Assembly (NCBI RefSeq): GCF_002872475.1
Contig: NZ_CP025682.1
Location: forward strand, 2,170,001 to 2,234,000
DNA length: 64,000 bases
Direction: 5' to 3'
Source of the DNA: Pseudazoarcus pumilus
GTDB lineage: Bacteria > Pseudomonadota > Gammaproteobacteria > Burkholderiales > Rhodocyclaceae
Shown here: piece after piece, positions 19,001 to 30,227 of the stretch
Layout: each line of letters starts with the position of its first letter
How positions within the stretch are numbered: the first letter of the stretch is position 1
Notes under the pieces: generated by a model
Seen by the model: the letters and a program-made list of their open reading frames with translations, nothing else
Told to the model about the DNA's origin: nothing
The model's database searches: none
Made by a program: the position numbers and the translations under genes

Positions 19001-19764
19001 GCGATTTGCGCCGGGCGATGCGCAACCGCGAGCTGCTGCCCTACTTCCAGTTGCAGGTCGACGCACGAGGCGAACCCGTCGGCGCCGAAATCCTGCTGCG
19101 CTGGGAACACCCCGATCGCGGCCTGATCTCGCCGGCGACCTTTATCCCGCTGGCCGAGAAGACTGGCCTGATCGTTCCCATCGGCCTCGAGGTCTTCGAG
19201 GCCGCGTGTTCGTGTCTGGCGCGCTGGCGCAAGCATGCGCGCACCGCCCAGCTGACGCTGTCGGTCAACGTCAGTGTTGTGCAGTTTCGCAACGACGCGC
19301 TCATCGAACGCCTGGCACAGATTCTTGAGCAAAGCGGTGTGGAGCCTTCACGGCTCAAACTGGAGATCACCGAGAGCGTGCTGGCCGACGACCTCGCCGA
19401 CGTCGCCGACAAGCTGCGCCAACTCAAGGCACTGGGCCTGAAGCTCTCGCTGGACGACTTCGGGACCGGCTACTCGTCACTGTCCTACCTCAAAAACCTG
19501 CCGCTTGACCAGATCAAGATCGACCAGAGCTTCGTGCGCGACCTCCTCGACAATCCGAACGATGTGGCCATCGCCCACTCGGTCATCTCGCTGGCGAGCG
19601 CGATCGGGTTGGACGTGATTGCCGAAGGGGTCGAGACCGAATCGCAACGCGAGATGCTCGAACGCATCGGCTGCGAATATTTCCAGGGATATCTGTTCGG
19701 GTGGCCAGTGCCTCTGGCTGAGTTCGAGAACGCGTTGCGCAAACGCGAGAAACAGATCGATTGA
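16036..19764 (+). CDS. GAF/multi-PAS GGDEF-EAL protein with FixL-like heme PAS
   Basis: Soluble 1242-residue c-di-GMP enzyme with no membrane segment. Order: GAF (about 15-165), then about five PAS units (185-295, 295-410, 410-540, 545-670, 680-800), GGDEF (about 805-970), EAL (about 985-1235). The GGDEF site is intact (GGDEF 886-890) with inhibitory-site RGGD at 877-880. The EAL site reads EIL at 1018-1020 but keeps the ExLxR glutamate, DDFGTGYSSL (1140 on) and EGVET, so phosphodiesterase activity is plausible. The last PAS resembles the heme domain of FixL: His737 in HHDEY and Arg757 in VIGASRE lie 20 residues apart, as do the heme ligand His200 and Arg220 of Bradyrhizobium FixL. Predicted oxygen-controlled switch between making and degrading c-di-GMP; heme binding is inferred. 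GGAG precedes ATG 16036. Confidence 0.9.
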   Translation: MQPPEPTDDEDERLAALHNLSLLDTSPEERFDRITRLARSHFGVSICLVSLIDETRQWFKSRCGLDSEQTPREVSFCGHAIHGDDLFEVSDATADPRFADNPLVTGPPYVRFYAGVPLSTADGYKIGTLCLIDKRPRHLYPREREHLRDYAAMVEQEINDLRGERLRHELAASQRRSHALLGAFPDMVFVISRSGTFIDCLHHEDLLRPREEVLGRHLGEILPTALANRMCSHLNEAFRTGAETRFEYELPFPEGVRAFEARLCPLDDEEVLVIARNATLERERAAEHQRLAEVARQTTNGVMITDAQGRVEWLNESFTRITGYTLDEMRGKVPGQILQGPDTDPAVVVQMREALREQRAFDVELINYTHEARPYWIRISCSPLRDAAGTLQGYIAIETDITHEKEAEERLGRSGQLLSAVADANRIGIWQWNVTTDAFEVNDTWIELVGYTCAELGEITFQTWERLTHPDDLAHCQQCLHRHFSGELDYYDEDIRMRHKAGHWVWINTRGNLVSRLENGAPGLMLGTHIDITERRELEQRLAAEQRLLSQILKTNVSAITVLDEHGTIVFANDAASRILSPDRSPVVGRSYACDRCRITDLEGRVLSPEDLPHAQLLRADKAIRDFRHVMEFPDGERVILSVNGTRLESGDEEGLRFVLSISDITTEVSTKRALSDRSKQMRAVVDNILDAIVTIDAYGHIESFNPAAERIFAYSASEVLGKNVSMLMPEPHRSHHDEYIANYLKTHQAKVIGASRELEGRRSNGNIFPMELRISEYMRDGMIYFVGMMRDITKRRAAEAQINQLAFYDALTGLPNRRLLIDRLGQVIAAIRRRHAHAALLFIDLDNFKMLNDSAGHDKGDELLKQIAQRLSECVRGGDTVARIGGDEFVVLVHDLSLEPADAIHQAEFVAEKVQRALTRPFLLEGVEHYSSGSIGVTLIDETADSLELILKQADLAMYEAKTSGDNTIRFFDPQMQIAVEERAKLESDLRRAMRNRELLPYFQLQVDARGEPVGAEILLRWEHPDRGLISPATFIPLAEKTGLIVPIGLEVFEAACSCLARWRKHARTAQLTLSVNVSVVQFRNDALIERLAQILEQSGVEPSRLKLEITESVLADDLADVADKLRQLKALGLKLSLDDFGTGYSSLSYLKNLPLDQIKIDQSFVRDLLDNPNDVAIAHSVISLASAIGLDVIAEGVETESQREMLERIGCEYFQGYLFGWPVPLAEFENALRKREKQID

Positions 19765-19945
19765 ACCCGCGTGCCTGGCTCCACCAAGCAAGTGGCCGCA
19801 TCTATCGACTTGGCTCGGTTATCACAAGAATGGATGTTAACGGGCCTCAAGACCGAGTGGCGCAAGTTGCCGACGGTGACAGCCCGTACGATGAATCAGA
19901 CCATCAGCGGGTTGTCCGCCCGACAGTCCAGGCGCTAGGTTCTGT

Positions 19946-20380
19946 TCACATATAGCGATATGAAATCACCGCACACACAACGCGCACGAATGCCAGATAG
20001 CTGCGGGCGAGTTTGTCGTAACGCGTGGCGATCCGTCGAAAATGCTTGATGCGATTGAAGAAGCGCTCGATCAGGTTGCGTTCGCGGTAGGCGCTGCGGT
20101 CGTACTGCCTGGGTTCGATGCGGTTGGAGCGCGGCGGAATGACCGCTTGCGCACCGGACGCTTCGACGCTCGTTACCAACGCGTTGGCATCGTAGCCTTT
20201 GTCGGCCACAAGGCTGGCGCAGGGCAACTCGGCAATGAGCTCGTTCGCACACTCGATGTCGGCAACCTGTCCGGCGGTCAGAATCATGCGCAGCGGTTTG
20301 CCCAAAGCATCGACCGCGAAATGCAGTTTGGTCGTCAGCCCCCACGCGAGCGACCCAGCGCCTGCGGCCCTACTTTTTTT
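19946..20380 (-). CDS. IS5-family transposase, second part (orfB)
   Basis: C-terminal catalytic half of the transposase, about 144 residues, reading on from the A7 run at 20374-20380 in the frame +1 to orfA. It holds the second Asp of the DDE triad in LVADKGYDANAL and the Glu in NLIERFFNRIKHFRR, and ends in the left inverted repeat. It has no credible start of its own, so it should be made only as a fusion with orfA through ribosomal frameshifting or transcriptional slippage. The frame is otherwise intact. Confidence 0.85.
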   Translation of the reverse strand, partial: KKSRAAGAGSLAWGLTTKLHFAVDALGKPLRMILTAGQVADIECANELIAELPCASLVADKGYDANALVTSVEASGAQAVIPPRSNRIEPRQYDRSAYRERNLIERFFNRIKHFRRIATRYDKLARSYLAFVRVVCAVISYRYM

Positions 20381-20702
20381 GGGCGCCACAGGCGTGCTGG
20401 TGGGCACGCACGATGGTCGAGTCGATGAACACCCGCGCCAGATCGCGCTCACCGGCCAACGCAAAGGCGATTCGGTCCCAGACGCCAGCATCGCGCCAAC
20501 GCGCAAAGCGTACGTACGTCGAGTGCCAGTTACCAAACTCGGGCGGAAGGTCGCGCCAAGGGCTGCCCGTGCGCGCCAACCACAGCACAGCCTCGACGAA
20601 CAACCGATTGTCCTTGGCCGTACGCCCACGATCGCTTGGCTTGCCGGGCAACAGATCTTCGATCGACGCCCACTGTTCATCCGACAGCACCATCCGAGCC
20701 AT
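20370..20702 (-). CDS. IS5-family transposase, first part (orfA)
   Basis: N-terminal half (110 residues) of the IS427-type transposase. It starts MARMVLSDEQW, continues with the DUF4096-like DNA-binding region (LPPEFGNWHSTYVRFARWRDAGVWD) and includes the first catalytic Asp in VFIDSTIVRAHQHACG. It stops at a TAG directly after an A7 run. Ending exactly at the slippery run, with the rest of the domain in another frame, is the usual layout of this IS group, so it is not a broken gene. Alone, the product may repress or compete with the full transposase. Confidence 0.85.
   Translation of the reverse strand: MARMVLSDEQWASIEDLLPGKPSDRGRTAKDNRLFVEAVLWLARTGSPWRDLPPEFGNWHSTYVRFARWRDAGVWDRIAFALAGERDLARVFIDSTIVRAHQHACGAQKK
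20374..20380 (-). promoter_or_regulatory. A7 slippery run joining orfA and orfB
   Basis: Seven consecutive A residues on the coding strand immediately before the orfA stop codon. orfA reads CAA AAA AAG TAG, while orfB reads AAA AAA AGT AGG, a +1 (equivalently -2) change. Such runs allow polymerase or ribosome slippage, giving the full-length transposase. Confidence 0.65.
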
Positions 20703-20797
20703 CCTGATCTCCGCTCAAAGATCAGAATGTGAACATAAAACTTCAAATGTGAACAGAGCCTAGGCTACCCGATGACTCATCTCGTCAAAGAAACCCC

Positions 20798-21022
20798 ATG
20801 ATCGAATGCGCACTGATCGGCGCCCTAACTGGCCTAGCCGTCTTCGGGGTCTGCTCTTACATCTCGGCCCGACGCGAAGAATCGCGACATGCTGCTGCAG
20901 CGATACGGGCATGGGAAGGTGATGCGAAGGGCCGGGAGGAACAGCCGACATGCCTGTTCGATCCGGAGGACCCTATCAACGGCACGCGCATACGCGTTGC
21001 TCGACGTCCGAAAGACCGATAG
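20798..21022 (+). CDS. Hypothetical small membrane protein
   Basis: I do not recognise this gene. The frame gives 74 residues: one hydrophobic segment at the N-terminus (about 3-22, CALIGALTGLAVFGVCSY), then a charged, hydrophilic tail with one Cys. Such a layout fits a single-pass membrane protein with a cytosolic tail. The ribosome site before ATG 20798 is weak. It lies just right of the IS5-family element, in a gene-poor gap before the tRNA genes, and could also be a chance frame in a decayed region. Confidence 0.4.
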   Translation: MIECALIGALTGLAVFGVCSYISARREESRHAAAAIRAWEGDAKGREEQPTCLFDPEDPINGTRIRVARRPKDR

Positions 21023-21338
21023 GCCTAGGCGGGCGGCACCCTTCGGCACCGAGGTACGCAGCGAATCGACGTTTAGCGAGCGGACGTGGTTAGCGCCCAG
21101 ACCACCACTTTTGCGCGACCAGAAGTTACCGACACGGTCAGGCGCTCCCCTGGGCGTGAGCCTGCTCGAAAAAACGGCGATGGGTATCGACAAGAAACTG
21201 TCGAGCCGGGTCACGCTACCTGATAAGCCGGCTCCAAGGCGAAAGCCCGAAGCATCGCGGTTTCGTAGGCGCAGGCAGACGGTGCTGTGACCCCTTCCTT
21301 TTGCTAGCCCGGTGCTAGCCCGGACCCTAGAAACACAA
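21023..21338. other. Gene-poor gap before the tRNA genes
   Basis: About 315 bases with no frame I trust. The only notable feature is a tandem pair of TGCTAGCCCGG at 21302-21312 and 21313-21323, ending 15 bases before the tRNA-Arg terminator. Such repeats beside tRNA 3' ends can be old attachment sites, but no integrase is present here. Confidence 0.4.
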
Positions 21339-21361
21339 ACGCCACCCTTTTGAGGTGGCGT
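21339..21361 (-). terminator. Intrinsic terminator downstream of tRNA-Arg
   Basis: Stem ACGCCACC/GGTGGCGT (8 perfect pairs) with a 7-base loop. On the minus strand it is followed by TTTGTGTTTC. It lies 15 bases beyond the tRNA-Arg 3' end and should end the tRNA transcript. Confidence 0.75.
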
Positions 21362-21376
21362 AAGTGCTTGAATATA

Positions 21377-21453
21377 TGGCGCGCTCGGCAGGATTCGAAC
21401 CCACGACCCCCTGGTTCGTAGCCAGGTACTCTATCCAACTGAGCTACGAGCGC
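21377..21453 (-). tRNA. tRNA-Arg (anticodon ACG)
   Basis: A 77-base tRNA. Acceptor stem GCGCTCG/CGAGCGC, D arm GCTCAGTTGGATAGAG, anticodon stem CCTGG/CCAGG with loop CTACGAA (ACG), T arm GTGGGTTCGAATCC, and an encoded CCA. Read by inosine at position 34 it would decode CGU, CGC and CGA. It is followed by an intrinsic terminator and lies just downstream of tRNA-Ser. Confidence 0.97.
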
Positions 21454-21504
21454 GTCGAAAAGAAGCGGAATTCTAGCATCCCGTGACTTTTCGTCAAGAA
21501 ACTT

Positions 21505-21597
21505 TGGCGGAGAGGGTGGGATTCGAACCCACGTGCCAGGTTTCCCTGACCATCCGATTTCGAGTCGGCGCCGTTATGACCACTTCGGTACCTCTCC
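21505..21597 (-). tRNA. tRNA-Ser (anticodon CGA)
   Basis: A 93-base class II tRNA with a long variable arm. Acceptor stem GGAGAGG/CCTCTCC, anticodon stem CCGA/TCGG with loop CTCGAAA (CGA, decoding UCG), T arm GTGGGTTCGAATCCC, and an encoded CCA. It lies downstream of and co-oriented with serS, whose product charges it, with about 80 bases between. Confidence 0.97.
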
Positions 21598-21678
21598 GGC
21601 TCTCGACGGCGCGTGTCCGTCGAAGAGGCCGAATTGTACGCACAGCACCGCTGCGCGGCAACCCCTGCGGGCGGCTTT

Positions 21679-24305
<2,627 letters not shown>

Positions 24306-24312
24306 ACCATCC

Positions 24313-24945
24313 TCAGTGACTCAGCACATCCGCGCCATCAGGCGGCACGAAGCGGAAAAGATCGGGATCGGGATCCACGCCAGTGGCCAGATCGGGGAAA
24401 TCGATGACCGTGGTCTGGCCGAAGTGGTCGCGCATTTCCATGCGTTGCAGCATGCCGTCCGCGAGCCCGATACGCACGATCTCGAACGGACTCTCGCGTT
24501 CACGCGGCTCGGCCGTGACCCAGGCCAGGCCGTCGCGCTCGCCGCCGTCGATGAGGGTGAAATTGCGCTCCAGCGCACCGTCGCCAGCGAGAATCGCGGC
24601 CGGCGTGGAGCCCAGCGCATCGCCGATGGGCTGCACCGTGACCTGGTTCAGGTCCGGGTCCCACGACCACAGCTTGTCGCCGTCGCTGACCAGCAGTTGC
24701 GGATAGGGCTTCACGTACTCCCAGCGGAAGCGCCCGGGGCGGTCGAACACGAAGCGGCCGCTGGAGACCTGCGGACGACGGCCTGATTGCGACATCACGG
24801 TCTGCTCGAAATGGCCGGCGGCGCTGCCGGCACGCGCGACGAAGCGCTCGAGCTGGACGATGCCGGCGTCGGCAGCCTGCGCCGCGCCCGCGCAAACGAG
24901 AGCGAGCGCAGCGAACACGCTACGCCATGGGGACAGTTGCATCAT
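24313..24945 (-). CDS. lolA: Outer-membrane lipoprotein carrier LolA
   Basis: Periplasmic chaperone that takes lipoproteins from the LolCDE complex to LolB in the outer membrane. The 210-residue precursor has a signal peptide ending in AGAAQA (residues 19-24). The mature domain has the LolA pattern: [36 protein letters not shown] (family core), and DLNQV. The start overlaps the ftsK stop by ATGA, with GAGGA just upstream, so translation is coupled. The ftsK-lolA-rarA order is conserved widely in beta- and gammaproteobacteria. Confidence 0.95.
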   Translation of the reverse strand: MMQLSPWRSVFAALALVCAGAAQAADAGIVQLERFVARAGSAAGHFEQTVMSQSGRRPQVSSGRFVFDRPGRFRWEYVKPYPQLLVSDGDKLWSWDPDLNQVTVQPIGDALGSTPAAILAGDGALERNFTLIDGGERDGLAWVTAEPRERESPFEIVRIGLADGMLQRMEMRDHFGQTTVIDFPDLATGVDPDPDLFRFVPPDGADVLSH

Positions 24946-27227
24946 TCCTCCTCGCGCGCAGGTGCGAGCACCTCGCGGTTGCCGTTGGCGCCCATCGAGG
25001 ACACCAGCCCGGCGCGTTCCATCTGTTCGATCAGCCGTGCGGCACGGTTGTAGCCGATGCGCAGGTGACGCTGCACCAACGAGATCGACGGGCGCCGCGT
25101 CTTGAGCACGACGGCGACTGCCTGGTCGTACATCGGGTCGGCCTCGGCGTCGTTGTCGTCGCCACCACCGAGCGCATCGGAGGCCTCCTCGGGCGACGCA
25201 AGCACGTCCTCGACGTAGTCCGGCGGCCCCATCTTCTTGAGGTGATCAACGATCTTGTGCACCTCGCCGTCAGCGACGAAGGCGCCGTGTACGCGCACCG
25301 GAAAACCCGTACCCGGCGGCAGGTAGAGCATGTCGCCCATGCCCAGCAGGGTCTCGGCACCCATCTGGTCGAGGATGGTGCGCGAGTCGATCTTCGACGA
25401 CACCTGGAAGGCGATGCGCGTGGGCACGTTGGCCTTGATGAGACCCGTGATGACATCCACCGACGGCCGCTGCGTGGCCAGGATCAGGTGGATGCCCGCG
25501 GCGCGCGCCTTCTGCGCGAGTCGCGCGATCAGTTCCTCGACCTTCTTGCCGACCACCATCATCAGGTCGGCCAGTTCGTCGATGACCACCACGATGTGCG
25601 GCAGCGTCTCCAGCGGCTCGGGGCTCTCGGGCGTGATCGAGAACGGGTTGGTGAGCGGCTTCTCGGCCTTGCGCGCCTCGGTGACCGCGCGATTGAAGCC
25701 GGCCAGGTTGCGCACGCCCATGGCGGCCATGAGCTTGTAGCGCTTGTCCATCTCGCCCACGCACCAGTTGAGCGCGTTGGCCGCGTGACGCATGTCGGTG
25801 ACCACCGGCGCGAGCAGATGCGGAATGCCTTCGTAGATCGACAACTCCAGCATCTTGGGGTCGACCATGATCATGCGCACTTTCTCGGGACTGGCCTTGT
25901 AGACCAGCGACAGGATCATTGCGTTGATGCCCACCGACTTGCCCGAACCGGTCGTGCCGGCCACCAGAAGGTGCGGCATCTTAGCCAGGTCGGCGACCAC
26001 CGGCTGGCCGTTGATGTCCTTGCCCAGCGCCACCGTCAGCGGCGAGTGCATCTGGTGATAGGCCTGCGAGCCGAGAATCTCGGACAGGCGCACCACCTGA
26101 CGCTTGGCATTGGGCAGTTCCAGCGCCATGCACGACTTGCCCGGCACGGTCTCGACCACGCGCAGTGACACCAGCGACAGCGCGCGCGCCAGATCCTTGG
26201 ACAGGTTCACGATCTGCGCGCCCTTGACCCCGACTGCCGGCTCGATCTCGTAGCGCGTCACCACCGGCCCCGGATAGGCGGCGACCACGCGCACCTCGAC
26301 ACCGAATTCGCCCAGCTTGGTCTCAATCAGGCGCGAGGTGAATTCCAGCGTGTCCGCCGACGGTGGCTCGATGTCGGTAGCCGGCTGGTCGAGCAGGCCC
26401 AGCGGCGGCAGACCGTCGGCGCCCATGTCCTCGAACAGGATCTTCTGGCGTTCCTTCTCGACGCGCTCGGAACGGGGCACCTCGACGACCGGTTCGATAC
26501 GCAGCGGCGCGGCGGTGGGCTCGGTCTTGCGCTTGCGCGTCTGCACGACGGCTTCGCGCTTTTGCGCGAGCTGACGACCGGCGCGCCGATCCTGCCACTG
26601 ATACCAGGTGTCGACCAGGCTCGTCCAGGCGCGCTCGATCGCCGCGCCGACGCGCTCGGTCACGCTCAGCCAGGAGATGCCGGAGAACAGGCTGATGCCA
26701 CTGGCGAGCAAGGCGAGCAGCATCAGCGTGCCGCCGGTGAAGCCGAAGTAACGCTGCATGATGGCGCCCAGCTCGACGCCGACGATGCCGCCCGGCGCGT
26801 GCGGCGGGGTCGCACCGTGGGTGTGGAAGCGCAGCGACTCGATCGCGCTGCTGGCGAGCAGCACCACCAGGAAGCCGGCCACCACGATGAAGAAGGAACG
26901 ACGGTCGGCCGTGAGTTCGCGGCGCAGGCGACGAAAGCCCCACACCACGCCATAGCCGAGGAAGATCACCCACCACCAGGCCGACAGCCCGAACAGCGAG
27001 TACAGCAGGTCCGCCAGCCAGGCACCGACGCGCCCGCCCGGATTGGACACGCGCGCGACCTCGGCCGCATGCGACCAGCCCGGATCGGTTTGGTTGTAGC
27101 CGAGCAGGATCAGGCCGACATACAGGGAGAGCACGCCGAGAATCAGCCAGCGGGCCTCCTGGAGCAGCAGCGAGATGCGCTCCGGAAGAGGCTGGGAGCG
27201 GGATTTCGAGCGCGAAGGCAGTTTCAA
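24942..27227 (-). CDS. ftsK: DNA translocase FtsK
   Basis: Septum-located DNA pump that clears chromosome dimers and activates XerCD at dif. Four or more N-terminal membrane helices (within about 20-190) anchor it. A fairly short linker follows, then the RecA-like motor with Walker A GTTGSGKS and Walker B around [13 protein letters not shown]-terminal winged-helix gamma domain ([18 protein letters not shown]) recognises KOPS. I prefer the TTG start at 27227 (LKLPSRS, 761 residues) with GGCGAG upstream. The longer ATG start at 27341 adds 38 residues with no family character. It heads the ftsK-lolA-rarA-serS unit. Confidence 0.93.
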   Translation of the reverse strand: MKLPSRSKSRSQPLPERISLLLQEARWLILGVLSLYVGLILLGYNQTDPGWSHAAEVARVSNPGGRVGAWLADLLYSLFGLSAWWWVIFLGYGVVWGFRRLRRELTADRRSFFIVVAGFLVVLLASSAIESLRFHTHGATPPHAPGGIVGVELGAIMQRYFGFTGGTLMLLALLASGISLFSGISWLSVTERVGAAIERAWTSLVDTWYQWQDRRAGRQLAQKREAVVQTRKRKTEPTAAPLRIEPVVEVPRSERVEKERQKILFEDMGADGLPPLGLLDQPATDIEPPSADTLEFTSRLIETKLGEFGVEVRVVAAYPGPVVTRYEIEPAVGVKGAQIVNLSKDLARALSLVSLRVVETVPGKSCMALELPNAKRQVVRLSEILGSQAYHQMHSPLTVALGKDINGQPVVADLAKMPHLLVAGTTGSGKSVGINAMILSLVYKASPEKVRMIMVDPKMLELSIYEGIPHLLAPVVTDMRHAANALNWCVGEMDKRYKLMAAMGVRNLAGFNRAVTEARKAEKPLTNPFSITPESPEPLETLPHIVVVIDELADLMMVVGKKVEELIARLAQKARAAGIHLILATQRPSVDVITGLIKANVPTRIAFQVSSKIDSRTILDQMGAETLLGMGDMLYLPPGTGFPVRVHGAFVADGEVHKIVDHLKKMGPPDYVEDVLASPEEASDALGGGDDNDAEADPMYDQAVAVVLKTRRPSISLVQRHLRIGYNRAARLIEQMERAGLVSSMGANGNREVLAPAREEE

Positions 27228-27508
27228 GAAAGGCTCGCCGGGATGAGTTCCACAGCCAGCGATTATATGCGATCGTCCCGCCGCCCTGTTGCAACAGGCT
27301 GCAACCTCGAACCCGCGCGAACACACTCGCGGCTTGCGCATTCTCTCGACGCGCGCATGACGCGGCCATCACGTGTACACGGGGCTGCGATCAGGGCGTA
27401 TTCTTGGCTGCGCGTCCATGGCCGCGTTGCGCGGCGCGGACCGCAATGACATTCGGTGTGAAACGGGGAGTCTGGCTGACGAAACGCAAACGATAGGGGG
27501 AGGAAACC

Positions 27509-29539
27509 ATGGTAGGTGCTTTGCTATTTGCATTGCTGTGCGCGCTGGCTGCACTCGCGTATGGCGGGTATTCGGTCAAGTGGATCCTGGCCAAACCGGA
27601 CGGAAACGAGCGCATGCGCGAGATCGCACGCGCCATCCAGGAAGGCGCGACCGCCTACCTCAACCGCCAGTACCTCACCATCGGCATCGTCGGCGCCGTG
27701 CTGTTCGTGCTCGTCGCCATCTTCATCGGCTTCGGCAGCGCCATCGGTTTCGCCATCGGCGCAGTCTTCTCTGCACTGGCCGGCTACATCGGCATGAACA
27801 TCTCGGTGCGCGCCAACGTGCGCACCGCCGAGGCCGCCAAGGGCGGGCTGGACGCGGCCATGCAGGTGGCCTTCCGCGGCGGCGCGATCACCGGCCTGCT
27901 GGTGGTCGGCCTGGGGCTGCTCGGTGTCGCCGGCTATTACGCCATCCTGCTGATGGTCGGCGTCGACGACCCCATCCACCCGCTCGTCGGACTGGCCTTC
28001 GGCGGCTCGCTGATCTCCATCTTCGCTCGTCTGGGCGGTGGCATCTTCACCAAGGGCGCGGACGTCGGCGCAGACCTGGTGGGCAAGGTCGAAGCCGGAA
28101 TCCCCGAGGACGACCCGCGCAACCCGGCGGTGATCGCCGACAACGTCGGTGACAACGTCGGCGACTGCGCCGGCATGGCCGCCGACCTGTTCGAGACTTA
28201 CGCCGTCACCGTGATCGCCACCATGCTGCTCGGCGGCCTGTTGCTGCGCGACGCGGGCACCGCGGCGGCGATCTATCCGCTGGTCCTCGGCGGCGTGTCC
28301 ATCCTCGCCTCCATCGCGGGCTGCTATTTCGTGCGCGCACGGGAAGGCGGCAAGATCATGAACGCGCTCTACCGCGGCCTGATCGTCGCCGGCGTACTCG
28401 CGGCCATCGCCTTCTATCCGGTGACGATATGGATGCTTGGCGACAACGTCACGCTCAATGACGGCGAGACCATCAGCTCGGCCAACCTGTACTTCAGCGC
28501 ACTCATCGGCCTGGCGCTGACCGCGGCGATGGTGTGGATCACCGAGTACTACACCGCCACCGAGTTCGGCCCGGTACGCCACATCGCCGAAGCTTCGACC
28601 ACCGGTCACGGCACCAACGTGATCGCCGGCCTGGGGGTGTCGATGAAGGCCACCGCCGCGCCGGTGCTCGCCGTGTGCGCGTCGATCTGGGGGGCGTATG
28701 AACTGGGCGGGCTGTACGGCATCGCGATTGCCGCGACGTCGATGCTGTCGATGACCGGCATCATCGTCGCGCTCGACGCCTACGGCCCGATCACCGACAA
28801 CGCCGGAGGCATCGCCGAGATGGCCGGTCTGGACGAATCGATCCGCAACATCACCGACCCGCTCGACGCGGTGGGCAACACCACCAAGGCGGTGACCAAG
28901 GGCTATGCCATCGGCTCGGCGGGTCTGGCCGCGCTGGTGCTGTTCGCCGACTACACGCACGGGCTCGAGGCGGCCGGCAAGTCGATGACCTTCGACCTGT
29001 CCAACCACATGGTGATCATCGGCCTGTTCATCGGCGGCATGATTCCCTATCTGTTCGGCGCGATGGCGATGGAAGCGGTGGGACGCGCGGCCGGCGGCAT
29101 CGTCGTCGAGGTGCGGCGCCAGTTCCGCGAGATGCCGGGGATCATGGACGGCTCGCAGAAGCCCGACTATTCGCGCGCGGTGGACATGCTCACCAAATCG
29201 GCGATCAAGGAGATGATCGTGCCCTCGCTGCTGCCGGTGCTGGTGCCGGTGGCCGTCGGCCTGATCCTCGGGCCGCAGGCACTCGGCGGCGTGCTGCTCG
29301 GGACCATCATCACCGGCATCTTCGTGGCGATCTCGATGACCGCCGGCGGCGGCGCCTGGGATAACGCCAAGAAGTACATCGAGGACGGCAACCACGGCGG
29401 CAAGGGCTCGGAAGCGCACAAGGCGGCCGTCACCGGCGACACCGTCGGTGACCCCTACAAGGACACCGCCGGCCCGGCCATCAACCCCTTGATCAAGATC
29501 ATCAACATCGTTGCGCTGCTGATCGTGCCACTGCTGTGA
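27509..29539 (+). CDS. hppA: K+-independent H+-translocating membrane pyrophosphatase
   Basis: Integral membrane PPase (676 residues, about 16 helices) that couples pyrophosphate hydrolysis to proton pumping. The substrate site is seen in [39 protein letters not shown], and the C-terminal [19 protein letters not shown]. Lys460 in [10 protein letters not shown] is the residue that marks the K+-independent class (Ala in K+-dependent enzymes). RBS GGGGGAGG precedes ATG 27509. The next gene downstream is the soluble pyrophosphatase ppa, separated by a strong terminator, so both uses of pyrophosphate are encoded side by side but transcribed apart. Likely helps save energy under low oxygen or ATP limitation (inference). 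Confidence 0.95.
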   Translation: MVGALLFALLCALAALAYGGYSVKWILAKPDGNERMREIARAIQEGATAYLNRQYLTIGIVGAVLFVLVAIFIGFGSAIGFAIGAVFSALAGYIGMNISVRANVRTAEAAKGGLDAAMQVAFRGGAITGLLVVGLGLLGVAGYYAILLMVGVDDPIHPLVGLAFGGSLISIFARLGGGIFTKGADVGADLVGKVEAGIPEDDPRNPAVIADNVGDNVGDCAGMAADLFETYAVTVIATMLLGGLLLRDAGTAAAIYPLVLGGVSILASIAGCYFVRAREGGKIMNALYRGLIVAGVLAAIAFYPVTIWMLGDNVTLNDGETISSANLYFSALIGLALTAAMVWITEYYTATEFGPVRHIAEASTTGHGTNVIAGLGVSMKATAAPVLAVCASIWGAYELGGLYGIAIAATSMLSMTGIIVALDAYGPITDNAGGIAEMAGLDESIRNITDPLDAVGNTTKAVTKGYAIGSAGLAALVLFADYTHGLEAAGKSMTFDLSNHMVIIGLFIGGMIPYLFGAMAMEAVGRAAGGIVVEVRRQFREMPGIMDGSQKPDYSRAVDMLTKSAIKEMIVPSLLPVLVPVAVGLILGPQALGGVLLGTIITGIFVAISMTAGGGAWDNAKKYIEDGNHGGKGSEAHKAAVTGDTVGDPYKDTAGPAINPLIKIINIVALLIVPLL

Positions 29540-29583
29540 TCGCACCGGGGCGCGGCAACACCCGCGCCTCGCACGCAGACCCG

Positions 29584-29612
29584 AGGCCGGCTATAATGCC
29601 GGCCTTTCTTTT
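29584..29612 (+). terminator. Terminator of hppA with a TATAAT loop
   Basis: Stem AGGCCGGC/GCCGGCCT (8 perfect pairs) with loop TATAAT, followed by TTTCTTTT (29605-29612). It is a good intrinsic terminator for hppA. The loop is also a perfect -10 hexamer, 37 bases before the ppa start codon, though only a poor -35 is seen upstream. The same bases may therefore end one transcript and start the next. Confidence 0.8.
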
Positions 29613-29633
29613 GCGCACCCGAAAGGCTTCTCA

Positions 29634-30182
29634 ATGAATCTCGATCGCGTCACCTCCGGCAACGATATCCCCAACGAAATCAACGTCATCATCGAGATTC
29701 CGTCGCACGCCGACCCGGTCAAGTACGAGGTCGACAAGGAGACCGGCGCGATGTTCGTGGACCGCTTCATGAGCACCGCCATGCACTATCCGTGCAACTA
29801 CGGCTACGTGCCGCACACGCTGTCCAACGATGGCGATCCGGTCGACGTGCTGGTGGTCACTCCGGTGCCGCTGATCTCCGGCTCGGTGATTCGCTGCCGT
29901 CCGGTCGGCGTGCTCAAGATGACCGACGAATCGGGCGACGACGCCAAGGTACTGGCGGTGCCCATCGACAAGCTGTGCAACGCCTACCGCAACGTGCGCG
30001 ACGTGCAGGATGTCTCGCTCGACCTGCGCAACCAGATCGCGCACTTCTTCGAGCACTACAAGGATCTCGAGGAAGGCAAGTGGGTGCGCGTCGAAGGCTG
30101 GGGTAGTGCCGACGACGCCAAGGCGGAGATTCTCGCCAGCGAGAAGATGTACGCCGAATCGCCCGTCAAGCCGCAGTTCTGA
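29634..30182 (+). CDS. ppa: Soluble inorganic pyrophosphatase
   Basis: Cytosolic family I pyrophosphatase of 182 residues that hydrolyses PPi to drive biosynthesis. The signature with metal-ligand Asp residues is DGDPVDVLV. Other conserved parts are [26 protein letters not shown], the second Asp cluster [13 protein letters not shown], and the C-terminal [14 protein letters not shown]. Length matches hexameric bacterial enzymes. It follows hppA with a terminator between and probably has its own promoter (TATAAT at 29592-29597). Confidence 0.96.
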   Translation: MNLDRVTSGNDIPNEINVIIEIPSHADPVKYEVDKETGAMFVDRFMSTAMHYPCNYGYVPHTLSNDGDPVDVLVVTPVPLISGSVIRCRPVGVLKMTDESGDDAKVLAVPIDKLCNAYRNVRDVQDVSLDLRNQIAHFFEHYKDLEEGKWVRVEGWGSADDAKAEILASEKMYAESPVKPQF

Positions 30183-30227
30183 GCGCCGCGGCAACGCCAG
30201 TGAACCGGGGCATGGCCCCCGGCGGCG

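Larger units (their letters stand above)
19938..20760 (-). mobile_element. IS5-family (IS427-like) insertion sequence
   Basis: An 823-base element bounded by inverted repeats GGTTCTGTTCACAT (left, 19938) and GGCTCTGTTCACAT (right, reverse complement ending at 20760), 13 of 14 matching. A TA dinucleotide on each side (19936-19937 and 20761-20762) fits the short TA/CTAG-type duplication of this group. The right end carries a second copy of AATGTGAACA (20726-20735) exactly 20 bases inside the terminal one (20746-20755), perhaps an extra transposase site. The transposase is split over two frames. It inserted downstream of the GGDEF-EAL gene without breaking a recognised gene. Confidence 0.9.

Noticed and set aside
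20834-21290. Overlapping frames of 126 and 133 codons in the gap before the tRNA genes
   Set aside because: Arg/Ser-rich composition, no ribosome site, no membrane or domain pattern.
27524-29545. 673-codon open frame opposite hppA
   Set aside because: Antisense shadow of a fully conserved membrane pyrophosphatase.
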